DNA from: JAXDMK01 sp963790325
GTDB taxonomy: Bacteria > Actinomycetota > Acidimicrobiia > Acidimicrobiales > AC-14
Assembly (NCBI GenBank): GCA_963790325.1
Contig: CAWBNY010000003.1
Span: 62,001 to 126,000 of the forward strand
Reading direction: 5' to 3'
Length of the DNA: 64,000 nucleotides
A program made the position numbers and the translations under genes. This document shows, piece by piece, positions 15,239 to 25,406 of the stretch. How positions within the stretch are numbered: position 1 is the first letter of the stretch; each line of letters begins with the position of its first letter. The notes beneath the pieces were generated by a model that saw only the letters and a list, made by a program, of their open reading frames with translations, did not search any database and was not told where the DNA came from.

Positions 15239-18200
15239 ATGTTCCTCCGCTCGCTCACCCTGAAGGGCTTCAAGTCCTTCGCCGAGCCGACCACCCTCGA
15301 GTTCGAGCCCGGGCTCACGGTTGTCGTCGGCCCGAACGGGAGCGGGAAGTCCAACGTGGTCGACGCGGTGGCCTGGGTGCTGGGCGCCCAGGGACCCCGC
15401 ACGGTGCGGTCGTCGAAGATGGACGACGTCATCTTCGCCGGCACCGGCCGGCGCCCGGCCCTGGGCCGGGCCGAGGTCAGCCTCACCATCGACAACACCC
15501 GGGGCGTCCTGCCCATCGACTTCACCGAGGTCACGATCACCCGGACCCTCTTCCGCACCTCGGGTGAGAGCGAGTACACCCTCAACGGGGTCCCGTGCCG
15601 GCTGCTCGACCTCCAGGAGCTGCTCTCCGACACCGGGGTCGGTCGCCAGCAGCACGTCATCGTGTCCCAGGGGAACCTCGACGCCGTCCTCGACTCCCGA
15701 CCCGAGGACCGCCGCCTGATCGTGGAGGAGGCGGCCGGCATCCTCAAGTTCCGTCGCCGCAAGGAGAAGGCGGAGCGGCGGCTGGAAGGGACCGAGGCCA
15801 ACCTCCTGCGCCTCACCGACCTGCTGCGGGAGGTCGGGCGCCAACTGCGACCCCTGGAGCGCCAGGCCGACGCCGCTCGCCGCCACGGCGACCTGGTCGG
15901 CGAGCTGCACGCCCTGCGGGTCTTCCTGCGGGGCCGGGAGCTGGCCGTCCTCACCGCCCGCCACCAGGCCGCTCTCCAGGCCGGGGCCGGGCTGGCGGGC
16001 GACGAGGCCCGGGTCAAGGCCGGACTGGGCGTGCTCGACGAGTCGGTGGTGGCGGCCGAGGACCGGGTGGCGGCGTTGGGCCGGGTCCGCCTGGGCACCC
16101 TGTCCCTGGGTGACGCAGTGGGCCGGCTGGAGGCGCTGCGGGAACGCACCCGGGGTCTGCTGGCGGTGGTGGCCGAGCGGCGGCGGTCGGTCGCGCGGGA
16201 TTTGGCGGTGAGCGTGGACGCAACCCTGCTGGCCGCCCTCGACGACGACGCCGACCGCCTGCGGTCCGAGCTCGACGACGTGGAGGAGGCGGCGGCGGCG
16301 ATGGTCGAGCGCTTCCAGGAGCTGGCTGCGGGCGAGGCGGAGGTGGCGGGCGAGCGGGCGGCGCGGGGCGAGCCGGTGAGCCGGGCGTCGGCCGCGTCGG
16401 AGGCGCGGGGCGAGCTGGGGGCCCGGCGGGCCAACCTCGACCGGGGCCGCACCGACCTGGCCCGCCTGGCGCACCGGCTGTCGGGGCTGGAGGCGCGGGC
16501 CGCGGCCCTGGGCGACGAGTCCGACCGGGTGGCGATGGAGCTGACCCGGCTGGCGGCGGCCTCGTCCGAGCTGGCGGCGGCGGCCGAGCGGGCGGAGGCC
16601 GACCGGCGGGCGGCGGAGGCGGCGGCGGAGGCGGCGCTGGTCGCGTCCCGCGCCGCCAAGGGATCCCACCGCACCTGGACGGCCCGGGCCGAGGCCCTGG
16701 CCCTGGCGGTGGACGAGTCCCGGGGACGGGGTGACACCGACCGGCTGGCGGGCGTGGAGGGGGTGCTCGGCCCGCTGGTCGACCTGGTCGACGTCGAGCC
16801 CGGTTACGAGGCTGCCTTCGAGGCGGCCGCCGCCGACGCGGTGGGGGCGGTCGTGGTCGACGGGGTGGCCGCCGGCCGCCGCCTGCTCGACGACCTGCGC
16901 CGGGCGGCGACCGGCCTGCCGGCAGCCGTCCTGCCCCTCGGGTCGGCCCTCGACCCGCCCGCGATCTCGCCCCACTGCCCGGGCCGACCGCTGCGCAGCG
17001 TCGTGCGCTCGACCAACGTCGGCGTCGACCGCCTCCTTCGCCACCTGCTGGCCGGGGTGGTCGTGGTCGACGGCGGCTGGGAGGAGGCGGTCGACGTCAC
17101 CCTCGCCTTCCCCGACGTGGTCGCCGTCACCCGGGCCGGCGACCGCATCTCCGCCGTCGGCTGGCGCCTCGGGGTCGGCGCGCCGGGCGTCACCCGGGCC
17201 GCCCTCGACGAGGCCCGGGCCCAGGCGGAGGAAGCGGCGGTCGCGGTTGCCGATGCCGACCGCCGACTGGGCCAGGCGACCGCGGCGGCGAGGGACGCCG
17301 TCGCCACCGCCACCCGGTGCCGGGCCGAGGAGTCGTCGGCCACCGCCCGCTATCGCCAGCTCGACGCCGCCGCCACCTCCGCCCGCGCCGATGGCCGCCG
17401 GGTGGCGGCCGAGATCGACGAGGTCAGGGCCCAGCGCGACCGGGTGGTGGAGCGGATCGAGCAGGAGGCGTCCCGCGTGGCGCAGCTCGAGTCGCTTCTG
17501 CCCGCCCTCGACGAGGACGAGGCCGCCGGCGCGGCCCGAATGGCGGCGGACCGGGCCGAGCGGGCACGCATCCAGTCCCGGGCCGACGGCCTGGTGGCGC
17601 TGCGGGCCGAGCTGGAGGTGCGGGCCGCCGGCCTCCACCACAGCCGCACCGCGCTGGCCCACCGCCTGGCCGAGGTCGAGGCCCGGCTGGCGGGGGCGGC
17701 TGCCCGCCGCCGGGAAGCCGAGTCCCGCCGGGGCGCGCTTCTCGCCACCCAGGCCGGACTCGACCGCCTCGGACCCCACCTCGACGCCCGCCTGGCCGAG
17801 GTCGACGGCGCCCTGGTCGAGCTCCGCCACCGCCGCCACGCCCACGTGAGGGCCATGGCCGACCAGGTCGCCACCCTCGACGGCCTCCGCCGGCGCCGGC
17901 AGGCGGCCGAGCGTCAGCTCGCCGAGCTGAGGGAGCGGGCGGGGCGGGTGGAGCTCGAGTCCACCGAGGCCCGCCTGCGGCGGGAGACGGCCGAGGACAG
18001 CCTGCGCCGGGATCTCGACTGCGAGCCGGCCGACGCCATGGTCGCCTCCTGCCCGCCGCTGCCGCCGGGCACCACCGCCGCCTCCCAGGTCCGCGACCTG
18101 GAGCGGGAGCTGCGCCTCATGGGCCCCGTCAACCCCCTCGCCCTCCAGGAGCTCGAAGTGCTCCGGGAGCGGCACGCCTTCCTCACCGAGCAGCTCGACG

Positions 18201-18721
18201 ACGTCAAGGGGTCGCGGCGGGAGCTGGTCAAGATCATCCGGGCGGTGGAGGCGGAGATGGCGGAGCTGCTCACCGCCGCCCTGGCCGACGTCACCGAGCA
18301 CTTCACCGCCCTGTTCGAGACGCTGTTCCCCGGCGGCCAGGGGCGGCTGCACGTCACCAACCCCGACCACGTGCTGGAGGCCGGGCTCGAGCTGGAGTGC
18401 CGGCCGGCGGGCAAGAACGTGCGCAAGCTCTCCCTGCTATCGGGCGGGGAGCGGGCGCTGTGCGCCCTTGCCTTCCTGTTCGCCGTCTTCCGCAGCCGGC
18501 CGTCGCCCTTCTACCTGCTCGACGAGGTGGAGGCGGCTCTCGACGACGTCAACCTCCACCGCTTCATCGACCTCCTCCAGGAGTTCCGCAACGAGGCCCA
18601 GCTGGTGGTCGTCACCCACCAGAAGCGCACCATGGAGGCGGCCGACTGCCTCTACGGGGTGACCCTGCAGCCGGGCGGCTCGTCGAAGGTCGTGTCCGAG
18701 AAGGCGCGCGCCCGGGCCTGA
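15239..18721 (+). CDS. smc: Chromosome segregation protein SMC
   Basis: Condensin ATPase that organises and segregates the chromosome; 1160 residues. The N-terminal head has FLRSLTLKGFKSFAEPTTLE and Walker A GPNGSGKS at about 33-40. Long coiled coils flank a hinge near 495-640 (LGPLVDLVDVEPGYEAAFEA, GAVVVDG). The C-terminal head carries the ABC signature LLSGGERAL near 1068 and Walker B FYLLDEVEAALDD. The ATG at 15239 has a TAGCCT hexamer 10 nt upstream and no Shine-Dalgarno. smc-ftsY-ffh order is conserved. ScpA and ScpB are not in the window. Confidence 0.96.
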   Translation: MFLRSLTLKGFKSFAEPTTLEFEPGLTVVVGPNGSGKSNVVDAVAWVLGAQGPRTVRSSKMDDVIFAGTGRRPALGRAEVSLTIDNTRGVLPIDFTEVTITRTLFRTSGESEYTLNGVPCRLLDLQELLSDTGVGRQQHVIVSQGNLDAVLDSRPEDRRLIVEEAAGILKFRRRKEKAERRLEGTEANLLRLTDLLREVGRQLRPLERQADAARRHGDLVGELHALRVFLRGRELAVLTARHQAALQAGAGLAGDEARVKAGLGVLDESVVAAEDRVAALGRVRLGTLSLGDAVGRLEALRERTRGLLAVVAERRRSVARDLAVSVDATLLAALDDDADRLRSELDDVEEAAAAMVERFQELAAGEAEVAGERAARGEPVSRASAASEARGELGARRANLDRGRTDLARLAHRLSGLEARAAALGDESDRVAMELTRLAAASSELAAAAERAEADRRAAEAAAEAALVASRAAKGSHRTWTARAEALALAVDESRGRGDTDRLAGVEGVLGPLVDLVDVEPGYEAAFEAAAADAVGAVVVDGVAAGRRLLDDLRRAATGLPAAVLPLGSALDPPAISPHCPGRPLRSVVRSTNVGVDRLLRHLLAGVVVVDGGWEEAVDVTLAFPDVVAVTRAGDRISAVGWRLGVGAPGVTRAALDEARAQAEEAAVAVADADRRLGQATAAARDAVATATRCRAEESSATARYRQLDAAATSARADGRRVAAEIDEVRAQRDRVVERIEQEASRVAQLESLLPALDEDEAAGAARMAADRAERARIQSRADGLVALRAELEVRAAGLHHSRTALAHRLAEVEARLAGAAARRREAESRRGALLATQAGLDRLGPHLDARLAEVDGALVELRHRRHAHVRAMADQVATLDGLRRRRQAAERQLAELRERAGRVELESTEARLRRETAEDSLRRDLDCEPADAMVASCPPLPPGTTAASQVRDLERELRLMGPVNPLALQELEVLRERHAFLTEQLDDVKGSRRELVKIIRAVEAEMAELLTAALADVTEHFTALFETLFPGGQGRLHVTNPDHVLEAGLELECRPAGKNVRKLSLLSGGERALCALAFLFAVFRSRPSPFYLLDEVEAALDDVNLHRFIDLLQEFRNEAQLVVVTHQKRTMEAADCLYGVTLQPGGSSKVVSEKARARA

Positions 18722-18738
18722 CCGTCGGTAGCGTCACC

Positions 18739-18744
18739 TACATT
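18739..18744 (+). promoter_or_regulatory. Candidate -10 (TACATT) for ftsY
   Basis: TACATT ends 7 nt before the ATG at 18752, giving a predicted transcript that begins at or next to the start codon. It follows the smc stop by 17 bp, so ftsY may have its own promoter as well as read-through. A GAGG at 18745-18748 could alternatively serve as a ribosome site. Confidence 0.4.
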
Positions 18745-18751
18745 GAGGTCG

Positions 18752-19981
18752 ATGGAGATCGTCCTCGGGATCGTGGCGCTGCTGGTGGTCATCGGAGTGG
18801 TGGCTGCGTTCATCGGCGCCCGTCCCCGGCGAGGTTCCGACTCCGACCTCGACCCGCCCCCGGCACCAACCCTGCCGCCGCCAGCGGAGGCACCGGCGGA
18901 GGCGCCGCCCAAGAAGCGGCGGAAGGTCTCGCCCGAGGAGGAGCTCGACCGCCAGGCGGCGGAGCTGGTGGCGGAGGCGGAGGCGGTGCTGGCGGCGACC
19001 CGATCGCAGGCCCCGCCCGAGGTGGCGCCTGAACCCGCTCCCCAGCCCGGGCCCGAGCCGGAGCCGCCGGCCCCGGCAGCGAAGCCCCGGTTCCGCGACC
19101 GGCTGGGCAAGGCCCGGGGCCTGCTGGGTGGCTACCTGGGTGGCATCCGCACCCGGGAGAAGATCGACGAGTCGACCTTCGAGGAGCTGGAGGAGGCCCT
19201 GGTGCGGGCCGACGTGGGCGTCGGGGCCACCACCGCCCTCCTCGACCAGCTCCGCAGCCGGGTCAAGGCGGAGGGCATCACCACCGCCTACGGCCTGGTC
19301 GAGGCGCTCAAGGACGACCTCAAGAAGCAGCTCACCATGGCCGACCGTTCCCTCCGGCTGGAGCCGGGCGTGCCCAACGTGTGGCTGTTCGTGGGCGTGA
19401 ACGGCGTGGGCAAGACCACCACCATCGGCAAGGTCGGCCACCAGCAGGTCTCCGAGGGGCGGACGGTGATCATGGCCGCGGGCGACACGTTCCGGGCGGC
19501 GGCGGCCGAGCAGTTGGAGCTGTGGTCGAAGCGGGTGGGAGCGCAGCTGGTCCGGGGCAAGGAGGGCGGCGACCCGGGGGCGGTGGTGTTCGACGCGGTG
19601 GAGCGGGCCGCGGCCCGCAAGACCGACCTCGTCCTGGCCGACACCGCCGGCCGGCTGCACACCAAGGTCAACCTCATGGAGGAGCTGCGCAAGGTGCGGC
19701 GGGTGGCCGACAAGCCTCCGGGCAAGGTCACCGAGGTGCTGCTGGTCATCGACGCCACCACCGGCCAGAACGGGTTGGTGCAGGCCAAGCAGTTCCTGGA
19801 CGCGGTCGACGTCACCGGCGTGGTCCTCACCAAGCTCGACGGCACGGCCAAGGGCGGCATCGTCCTCGCCATCCAGCGCGATCTCGGCATCCCCATCAAG
19901 CTCGTCGGCCTGGGTGAGACGGCCGTGGATCTCATCGCCTTCGATCCCGACGAGTTCGTCGAAGCCCTCTTCGGCGACTGA
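18752..19981 (+). CDS. ftsY: Signal recognition particle receptor FtsY
   Basis: SRP receptor GTPase that docks Ffh-ribosome complexes at the membrane. The N-terminus is one membrane helix (EIVLGIVALLVVIGVVAAFI), then a Pro/Glu-rich linker, and the NG domain starts near residue 120. GTPase motifs: GVNGVGKTTTIGK, DTFRAAAAEQL, DTAGRLH, TKLDGTAKGG and GLGETAVDL. 409 residues from ATG 18752; a TTG three codons upstream is possible. A membrane-anchored FtsY is typical of actinobacteria. Confidence 0.95.
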   Translation: MEIVLGIVALLVVIGVVAAFIGARPRRGSDSDLDPPPAPTLPPPAEAPAEAPPKKRRKVSPEEELDRQAAELVAEAEAVLAATRSQAPPEVAPEPAPQPGPEPEPPAPAAKPRFRDRLGKARGLLGGYLGGIRTREKIDESTFEELEEALVRADVGVGATTALLDQLRSRVKAEGITTAYGLVEALKDDLKKQLTMADRSLRLEPGVPNVWLFVGVNGVGKTTTIGKVGHQQVSEGRTVIMAAGDTFRAAAAEQLELWSKRVGAQLVRGKEGGDPGAVVFDAVERAAARKTDLVLADTAGRLHTKVNLMEELRKVRRVADKPPGKVTEVLLVIDATTGQNGLVQAKQFLDAVDVTGVVLTKLDGTAKGGIVLAIQRDLGIPIKLVGLGETAVDLIAFDPDEFVEALFGD

Positions 19982-20000
19982 ACCCTTCCGCCGGACTGCG

Positions 20001-21536
20001 TCAGACGCCGCCGGCCAGGTAGCCGTCGAGCTGGCGGGCCAGGGCGGGGATGCGCTGGGTGTAGCAGATCGGCCCCACCGCGTCGTAGCAGGGGTAGCTG
20101 GAGCGGCCGGCGAAGACGGGGTCGGTGTACCGGTAGCCGAGGCTGGAGATGAAGGCGATGACGTACCGGCGGCCGGGCGCGCCCGGCCGCGAGCGGACGA
20201 TGCCGGCGTTGGACCCGTAGTTGAACGTCAGCCCCGTCTTGTGGCCGAACACGACCTCGGCGACAGCGTTGCAGGGCCGGACGTCGGCCCCGTACGGGTA
20301 TCCGTCGACGGTGACGGTCCCCGTGCGGCGGTCGATCCACCGGGACGGGACCAGGGCCGGGATCCCGGGCTCGACGTTGGCCGCCCCGCAGAAGTTCGAC
20401 GTCGACAGCGCCTCGTGAAAGCCCTGGTCGTCGAGGAGGGAGCGCAGGTAGGAGCGGGACCCGTCCGACAGGACCGACGCGGTGACGGGGGTGCCGTCGG
20501 GCCGGGTCCAGAGAGTCCCCTGGCCTCCGTCGATGAGCCAGAGCAGGCGGGCGGTGTCGAGCGCGGTCATGTGGATGCTGCCCGGCTGCCAGTTGCCGCC
20601 GGTGGTGGGGTTGGTGCCGTTGACCTGGAGCGTCGCCAGCCCCAACGCCCTGAGCTCGGCGTGCATCGCCGGCAGGTCGTCGCGGTCGTGGAGGAGCTTG
20701 AGCAGGGCCCGGGTGGAGTGGTTGTCGGACACCGTGATCATGGGCTCCATCCAGTCGCTGATCTTCCGGGTCTCGCCGGCGCCGGCCGCCTTCGCCCCTC
20801 CGGCGCGCGGCGCCCGGCCGTGCGGGCCGAGGTCGGCGCTCGCCCTCTCGCCCGGGACGCTGCCGTCGAGGGCGGCGGCGACCGGGTTGTAGGTGTAGCG
20901 CTGCTTGAGGGTGAGCTGGCCGGCATCGACCAGGCGCATGATCCGAAAGGCGACGATGATCTTGAAGAGCGACGCTGGGTACGGCGCCATGAACTCCACC
21001 GGTGCCGACTCCCGCCCGGCCACGATGTCGTCGTCACCTGTCAGGGGCGGGTCGTCGGTCCACCCCTTCTCGGTGAGCTGCTCGCCGGTGGTCTGGGAGA
21101 ACGTGCCGCCGTTGTAGCGGTCGATGTCCCAGCGCCGCCACCGGACCTGGCTCGCCTGGTGGCTCCCGGCGTCGACCGCGACCGCCAGCCCGGCCGGATA
21201 GTCGCGCGACACCAGGACGTTGGCGACCCGCGTGGCCTGCCCGTGGGGCCCCAGCTCGATCACCGCCAGGTCGACGTTGGGCATGTTGGCGACCGGCTGT
21301 GCCGGCTGGGCGCAGAACGAGGCGCCCGGGCACACGTCCTCGAACGGGCCGAAGTCGATGGTGGCCTCGAAGTGGGCGTCGGCCACCGCCTGGAGCATGG
21401 CTCCGTCCAGTCCGGTGGCGGCTTTGGCCGCACCCCCCGAAGGGCTCACGGTCGCCACCAGCACCGCCGCGCACCCGACCACCACCGACCGACGCAGCCG
21501 ACCCCACCGCATCACCCGCCGCCTGCTCCCGCCCAT
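20001..21536 (-). CDS. Secreted beta-lactamase-fold serine hydrolase
   Basis: 511 residues, with AGGAGG before the ATG at 21536. A signal peptide covers about residues 1-40. A poorly defined domain to about 175 is followed by a penicillin-binding-type catalytic domain: SLFK (Ser189, Lys192), SDN at 270-272 and HKTG at 432-435. This is the full SxxK/SDN/KTG set of class A beta-lactamase-like enzymes. The domain has an insertion after the SxxK helix and extra cysteines (NFCG, SYPCYD, PICY). The N-terminal extension is unusual for a true class A beta-lactamase, so a cell-wall or other hydrolase is as likely; substrate unknown. It separates ftsY from ffh and is convergent with ftsY. Confidence 0.78.
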   Translation of the reverse strand: MGGSRRRVMRWGRLRRSVVVGCAAVLVATVSPSGGAAKAATGLDGAMLQAVADAHFEATIDFGPFEDVCPGASFCAQPAQPVANMPNVDLAVIELGPHGQATRVANVLVSRDYPAGLAVAVDAGSHQASQVRWRRWDIDRYNGGTFSQTTGEQLTEKGWTDDPPLTGDDDIVAGRESAPVEFMAPYPASLFKIIVAFRIMRLVDAGQLTLKQRYTYNPVAAALDGSVPGERASADLGPHGRAPRAGGAKAAGAGETRKISDWMEPMITVSDNHSTRALLKLLHDRDDLPAMHAELRALGLATLQVNGTNPTTGGNWQPGSIHMTALDTARLLWLIDGGQGTLWTRPDGTPVTASVLSDGSRSYLRSLLDDQGFHEALSTSNFCGAANVEPGIPALVPSRWIDRRTGTVTVDGYPYGADVRPCNAVAEVVFGHKTGLTFNYGSNAGIVRSRPGAPGRRYVIAFISSLGYRYTDPVFAGRSSYPCYDAVGPICYTQRIPALARQLDGYLAGGV

Positions 21537-21726
21537 GTCCGCCTCCTGCGTCTCGTCACGAGCACAGGACTCGCCCCGCCCGCCGCCTCGACCATCCCCG
21601 CGCGTGCGCCCGATGTCAAGGGGCGACCGGCGAGACTTTCGGAGCCGCCATCCGTGTCGCTCCTCGGGGGCGGGGCCCCGGTGGGAGCCGGGGGAGGGCC
21701 GCCCCGTCCAGTACCCTGGTCCGGGC

Positions 21727-23049
<1,323 letters not shown>

Positions 23050-23058
23050 GAGAGCAGC

Positions 23059-23322
23059 GTGGCAGTGAAGCTCCGCCTCATGCGGATGGGCAAGAAGAAG
23101 CAGCCGACGTACCGGCTGGTGGCCGCCGACGGGCGGTCGCCCCGCGACGGCCGCTTCATAGAGATCGTCGGGTTCTACGACCCGCGGGCGGAGCCGTCGG
23201 TCGTCCGGGTCGACAACGAGAAGGCGGTGGGCTGGTTGCGCAACGGGGCCCAGCCGTCCGACCCGGCTCGCAAGCTGCTCGAGATCTCCGGGGCGTGGGG
23301 CGAGTTCAAGGGCACCTCGTGA
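23059..23322 (+). CDS. rpsP: 30S ribosomal protein bS16
   Basis: 87-residue small-subunit protein starting at GTG 23059 (AVKLRLMRMGKKKQPTYRLV) and containing GRFIEIVGFYDPR, the standard S16 landmarks. A GGAGAGC lies just upstream at the ffh stop. Its stop overlaps the GTG of the KH gene. The ffh-rpsP-khpA-rimM order is conserved in actinobacteria. Confidence 0.96.
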   Translation: MAVKLRLMRMGKKKQPTYRLVAADGRSPRDGRFIEIVGFYDPRAEPSVVRVDNEKAVGWLRNGAQPSDPARKLLEISGAWGEFKGTS

Positions 23323-23651
23323 GCGACCTCCAGGCCGACGCCGCCCTCGACCCCGACCTCGACGACGACGACTTCGACGACGACGACGCCGTCGACGGGA
23401 ACCGGGCGGCGGGTGGCCTGTCGGCCGGCGTCCTCGACTACGTGGCCCGGTCGATCGTCGACGACGAGGACGCGGTCGACATCGAGGTCGACGAGGGCCG
23501 CCGGTCGGTGACGCTGCGCCTCCACGTCTCCCCGTCCGACATGGGCCGGGTCATCGGCCGCCGGGGACGGGTGGCGCAGGCCATCCGCACCGTCGTCCGC
23601 GCCGCCGGTGCCCGCGAGGGCGTCGACACGAGCGTCGACATCGTCGACTGA
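23319..23651 (+). CDS. khpA: KH-domain RNA-binding protein KhpA with acidic N-terminal extension
   Basis: 110 residues from GTG 23319, overlapping the rpsP stop. The C-terminal 75 residues are a single KH domain of the KhpA (YlqC) type with the GxxG loop in GRVIGRRGRVAQAIRTVVRA. KhpA binds RNA, usually with KhpB, and affects cell shape or sRNA biology in other bacteria. The first 30 or so residues are an extra, extremely acidic segment (DLDDDDFDDDDAVDG) not found in the usual 76-80-residue KhpA. A hairpin terminator follows directly. Confidence 0.88.
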   Translation: MSDLQADAALDPDLDDDDFDDDDAVDGNRAAGGLSAGVLDYVARSIVDDEDAVDIEVDEGRRSVTLRLHVSPSDMGRVIGRRGRVAQAIRTVVRAAGAREGVDTSVDIVD

Positions 23652-23656
23652 CCAGA

Positions 23657-23685
23657 GGGGCGCCGGACCTAATGGCCGGCGCCCC
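23657..23685 (+). terminator. Hairpin terminator after khpA
   Basis: A perfect 10-bp stem (GGGGCGCCGG at 23657-23666, CCGGCGCCCC at 23676-23685) with a 9-nt loop begins 5 bp after the khpA stop. A short TTT occurs at 23691-23693. It likely ends the ffh-rpsP-khpA transcript and uncouples rimM. Confidence 0.7.
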
Positions 23686-23726
23686 GTCCGTTTCGGGTCG
23701 CGGAGTGATCGCCAGGCCACTGGCGC

Positions 23727-23755
23727 GCGACACCGCACGCACGGGTTCGTAGGAT
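23727..23755 (+). promoter_or_regulatory. Candidate promoter for rimM (leaderless)
   Basis: GCGACA (23727-23732), a 17-bp spacer and TAGGAT (23750-23755) resemble a sigma70-type promoter. The -10 ends 6 nt before the rimM GTG at 23762, so the predicted start of transcription coincides with the start codon. It lies after the hairpin terminator of the upstream operon. Confidence 0.5.
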
Positions 23756-23761
23756 CTGCCG

Positions 23762-24232
23762 GTGCTTGAGGTCGGGCAGATCGTCAAACCGCACGGGCTG
23801 CGGGGGGAGGTGATCGTGGCGATGGTCACCAACCGGGCGGAGGAGCGGTTGACGCCCGGGTCGGTGCTGTCGTCCGACCGGGGCGACCTCACCGTGCTGT
23901 CGTCGTCGCCCCACCAGGGCCGGTGGATCGTGGGCTTCGCGGGCATCGGCGACCGGGACGGCGCCGAGGCCATGCGGGGGGTCGTCCTCCTGGCCGAGCC
24001 GTTGGCCGGCGGAGACGACGACGACGGCACCCTGTGGGTCCACGAGCTCATCGGCTCGGAGGTGGTCGGTGTCGACGGCCGGGCCTACGGGGTGGTCGAG
24101 GCGGTGGAGGCCAACCCCGCCTCCGACCTGCTCGTCCTCCCCGGCGGCAAACTGGTGCCCCTGGTGTTCGTGGTGAGCGGGCCCGTCGCCGGCCGCATCG
24201 TCATCGACCCGCCCCTCGGCCTCCTGGACTGA
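23762..24232 (+). CDS. rimM: 16S rRNA processing protein RimM
   Basis: Ribosome-maturation factor that assists 30S assembly by binding uS19. 156 residues. The N-terminal RimM barrel starts LEVGQIVKPHGLRGEVIVAM; the PRC-barrel half has LWVHELIGSEVVGVDGRAYG and LVLPGGKLVPLV. The GTG at 23762 is probably translated from a leaderless transcript. In most bacteria trmD and rplS follow; here the next gene is convergent and unrelated, 10 bp away, so the operon is broken after rimM. Confidence 0.93.
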   Translation: MLEVGQIVKPHGLRGEVIVAMVTNRAEERLTPGSVLSSDRGDLTVLSSSPHQGRWIVGFAGIGDRDGAEAMRGVVLLAEPLAGGDDDDGTLWVHELIGSEVVGVDGRAYGVVEAVEANPASDLLVLPGGKLVPLVFVVSGPVAGRIVIDPPLGLLD

Positions 24233-24242
24233 GGGCCCCCGC

Positions 24243-25406
24243 TCAGGACCCCTCGCCCTCGCCCTCCTCGTCGCCGCCGCCCTCGGCCGACTCCTCGTCC
24301 TCCTCGGGGGGCGGTGGCGTGCCGTCGAACCAGCCGTCGGCTCCCCGGGGCCAGCGGACGGCGATGCGGGGGGCGTAGTGCTCGGCGTACACCTTGGCCA
24401 CCAGCTCCTCCCGGTCGGCCACGCCCACCTTCTCCAGCACCGGCGCGCCGGCGTCGGTGGGCCGGTTCCGCAGGAGCAGGCTGAGCACCACCGACTCCTC
24501 GTCGGTGAGCTCGTAGGCCTCGGCGATCGGTGCCGGCACCCCCGGGCGGCGGGCGGGCTCGACGATCACCGCCACCGGGCCGTGGGGCTCGTGCTCCATC
24601 TGGGCCGCGTGGAGCTCGACCGTCCCGCCGTCGGCGGTCTTGGCCGTGGCCACCGCCGGCCCGGCGTCGAAGTGGCCGGCCCCGGTGCGGCGGGCGTGGC
24701 TGGCGATGGCGTAGACCTCGCCCGGCAGCACCGTCGACCAGGCGTCGCCCAGCTCCACACCCAGGCCGGTGAGCCACGCCTCCGCCGGCGGGGAGATGAG
24801 GTCGACCCGGTTGGCGGGGCCGAGGACGATCACGCCCGGCGCCCGCTCCCCGTCGTCCTCCCGGTTGAGGACCCCCGACATCAGCGACCGCTGCATGGCC
24901 GCCCCGAAGAACTCCACCACGCCCTGCATGGCCTTGACCTCGGGGTTGATGAACTCGGGGGCGTCCGGCCGGCGGTAGAGGGCGACGCCGCCCCAGCACA
25001 GCCCGTCCCGCACGAAGGCGATGCGCAGCTCCCGGGCGAAGTCGTTGGGCTGGAGGAAGTCCCGGTAGCGGGCGCTCGACTCGAGGCTGCCGCCCGTGAC
25101 GTCCGAGAGCAGGGCCACGTGGGGCTTGTCCCGGCCCACGGTGACGAACCGGCCGACGTCGGCCACCGTGGCCTCGTGGGCGAGGAACCGGTCGGAGTCC
25201 TCCACCGGCAGCGACCGGAAGGGGGTGTGCGACGTGGGCAGGCCGGTGGAAGGGTCGAACGTGAACCACGAGCAGCCCTCGTACTCCAGGTTGCGGTCGA
25301 GGGTGACCCGCAGGGAGGCGAACAGGCTCTGGGGGTCGGTGGAGATGTTGCAGATGAGCTGGATCTCGCGCCGGAAGCGGTTGGTGTCGATGATCGGCAT
25401 CGTCAT
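24243..25406 (-). CDS. GAF-domain protein with shortened LuxR-type HTH
   Basis: 387 residues from ATG 25406, which overlaps the upstream gene's stop (ATGA). The N-terminal half resembles GAF-type sensor domains (QLICNISTDPQSLFASLRVT, CSWFTFDPSTGLPTSH). Near residues 300-355 it matches the C-terminus of actinobacterial GAF/LuxR regulators (AYELTDEESVVLSLLLRN, then VLEKVGVADREELVAKVYAE and HYAPR). The block that normally carries the recognition helix (of the type 'STKEIA..L.LSPYTVQDHL') is absent. It may therefore not bind DNA by the usual route. The tail is highly acidic (EEDEESAEGGGDEEGEGEGS). It is the last gene of a tightly overlapping operon. Confidence 0.65.
   Translation of the reverse strand: MTMPIIDTNRFRREIQLICNISTDPQSLFASLRVTLDRNLEYEGCSWFTFDPSTGLPTSHTPFRSLPVEDSDRFLAHEATVADVGRFVTVGRDKPHVALLSDVTGGSLESSARYRDFLQPNDFARELRIAFVRDGLCWGGVALYRRPDAPEFINPEVKAMQGVVEFFGAAMQRSLMSGVLNREDDGERAPGVIVLGPANRVDLISPPAEAWLTGLGVELGDAWSTVLPGEVYAIASHARRTGAGHFDAGPAVATAKTADGGTVELHAAQMEHEPHGPVAVIVEPARRPGVPAPIAEAYELTDEESVVLSLLLRNRPTDAGAPVLEKVGVADREELVAKVYAEHYAPRIAVRWPRGADGWFDGTPPPPEEDEESAEGGGDEEGEGEGS

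Noticed and set aside
20001..21536. Calling this gene an antibiotic-resistance beta-lactamase
   Set aside because: The motifs show the fold only. The extra domain and inserts argue against a standard resistance enzyme.
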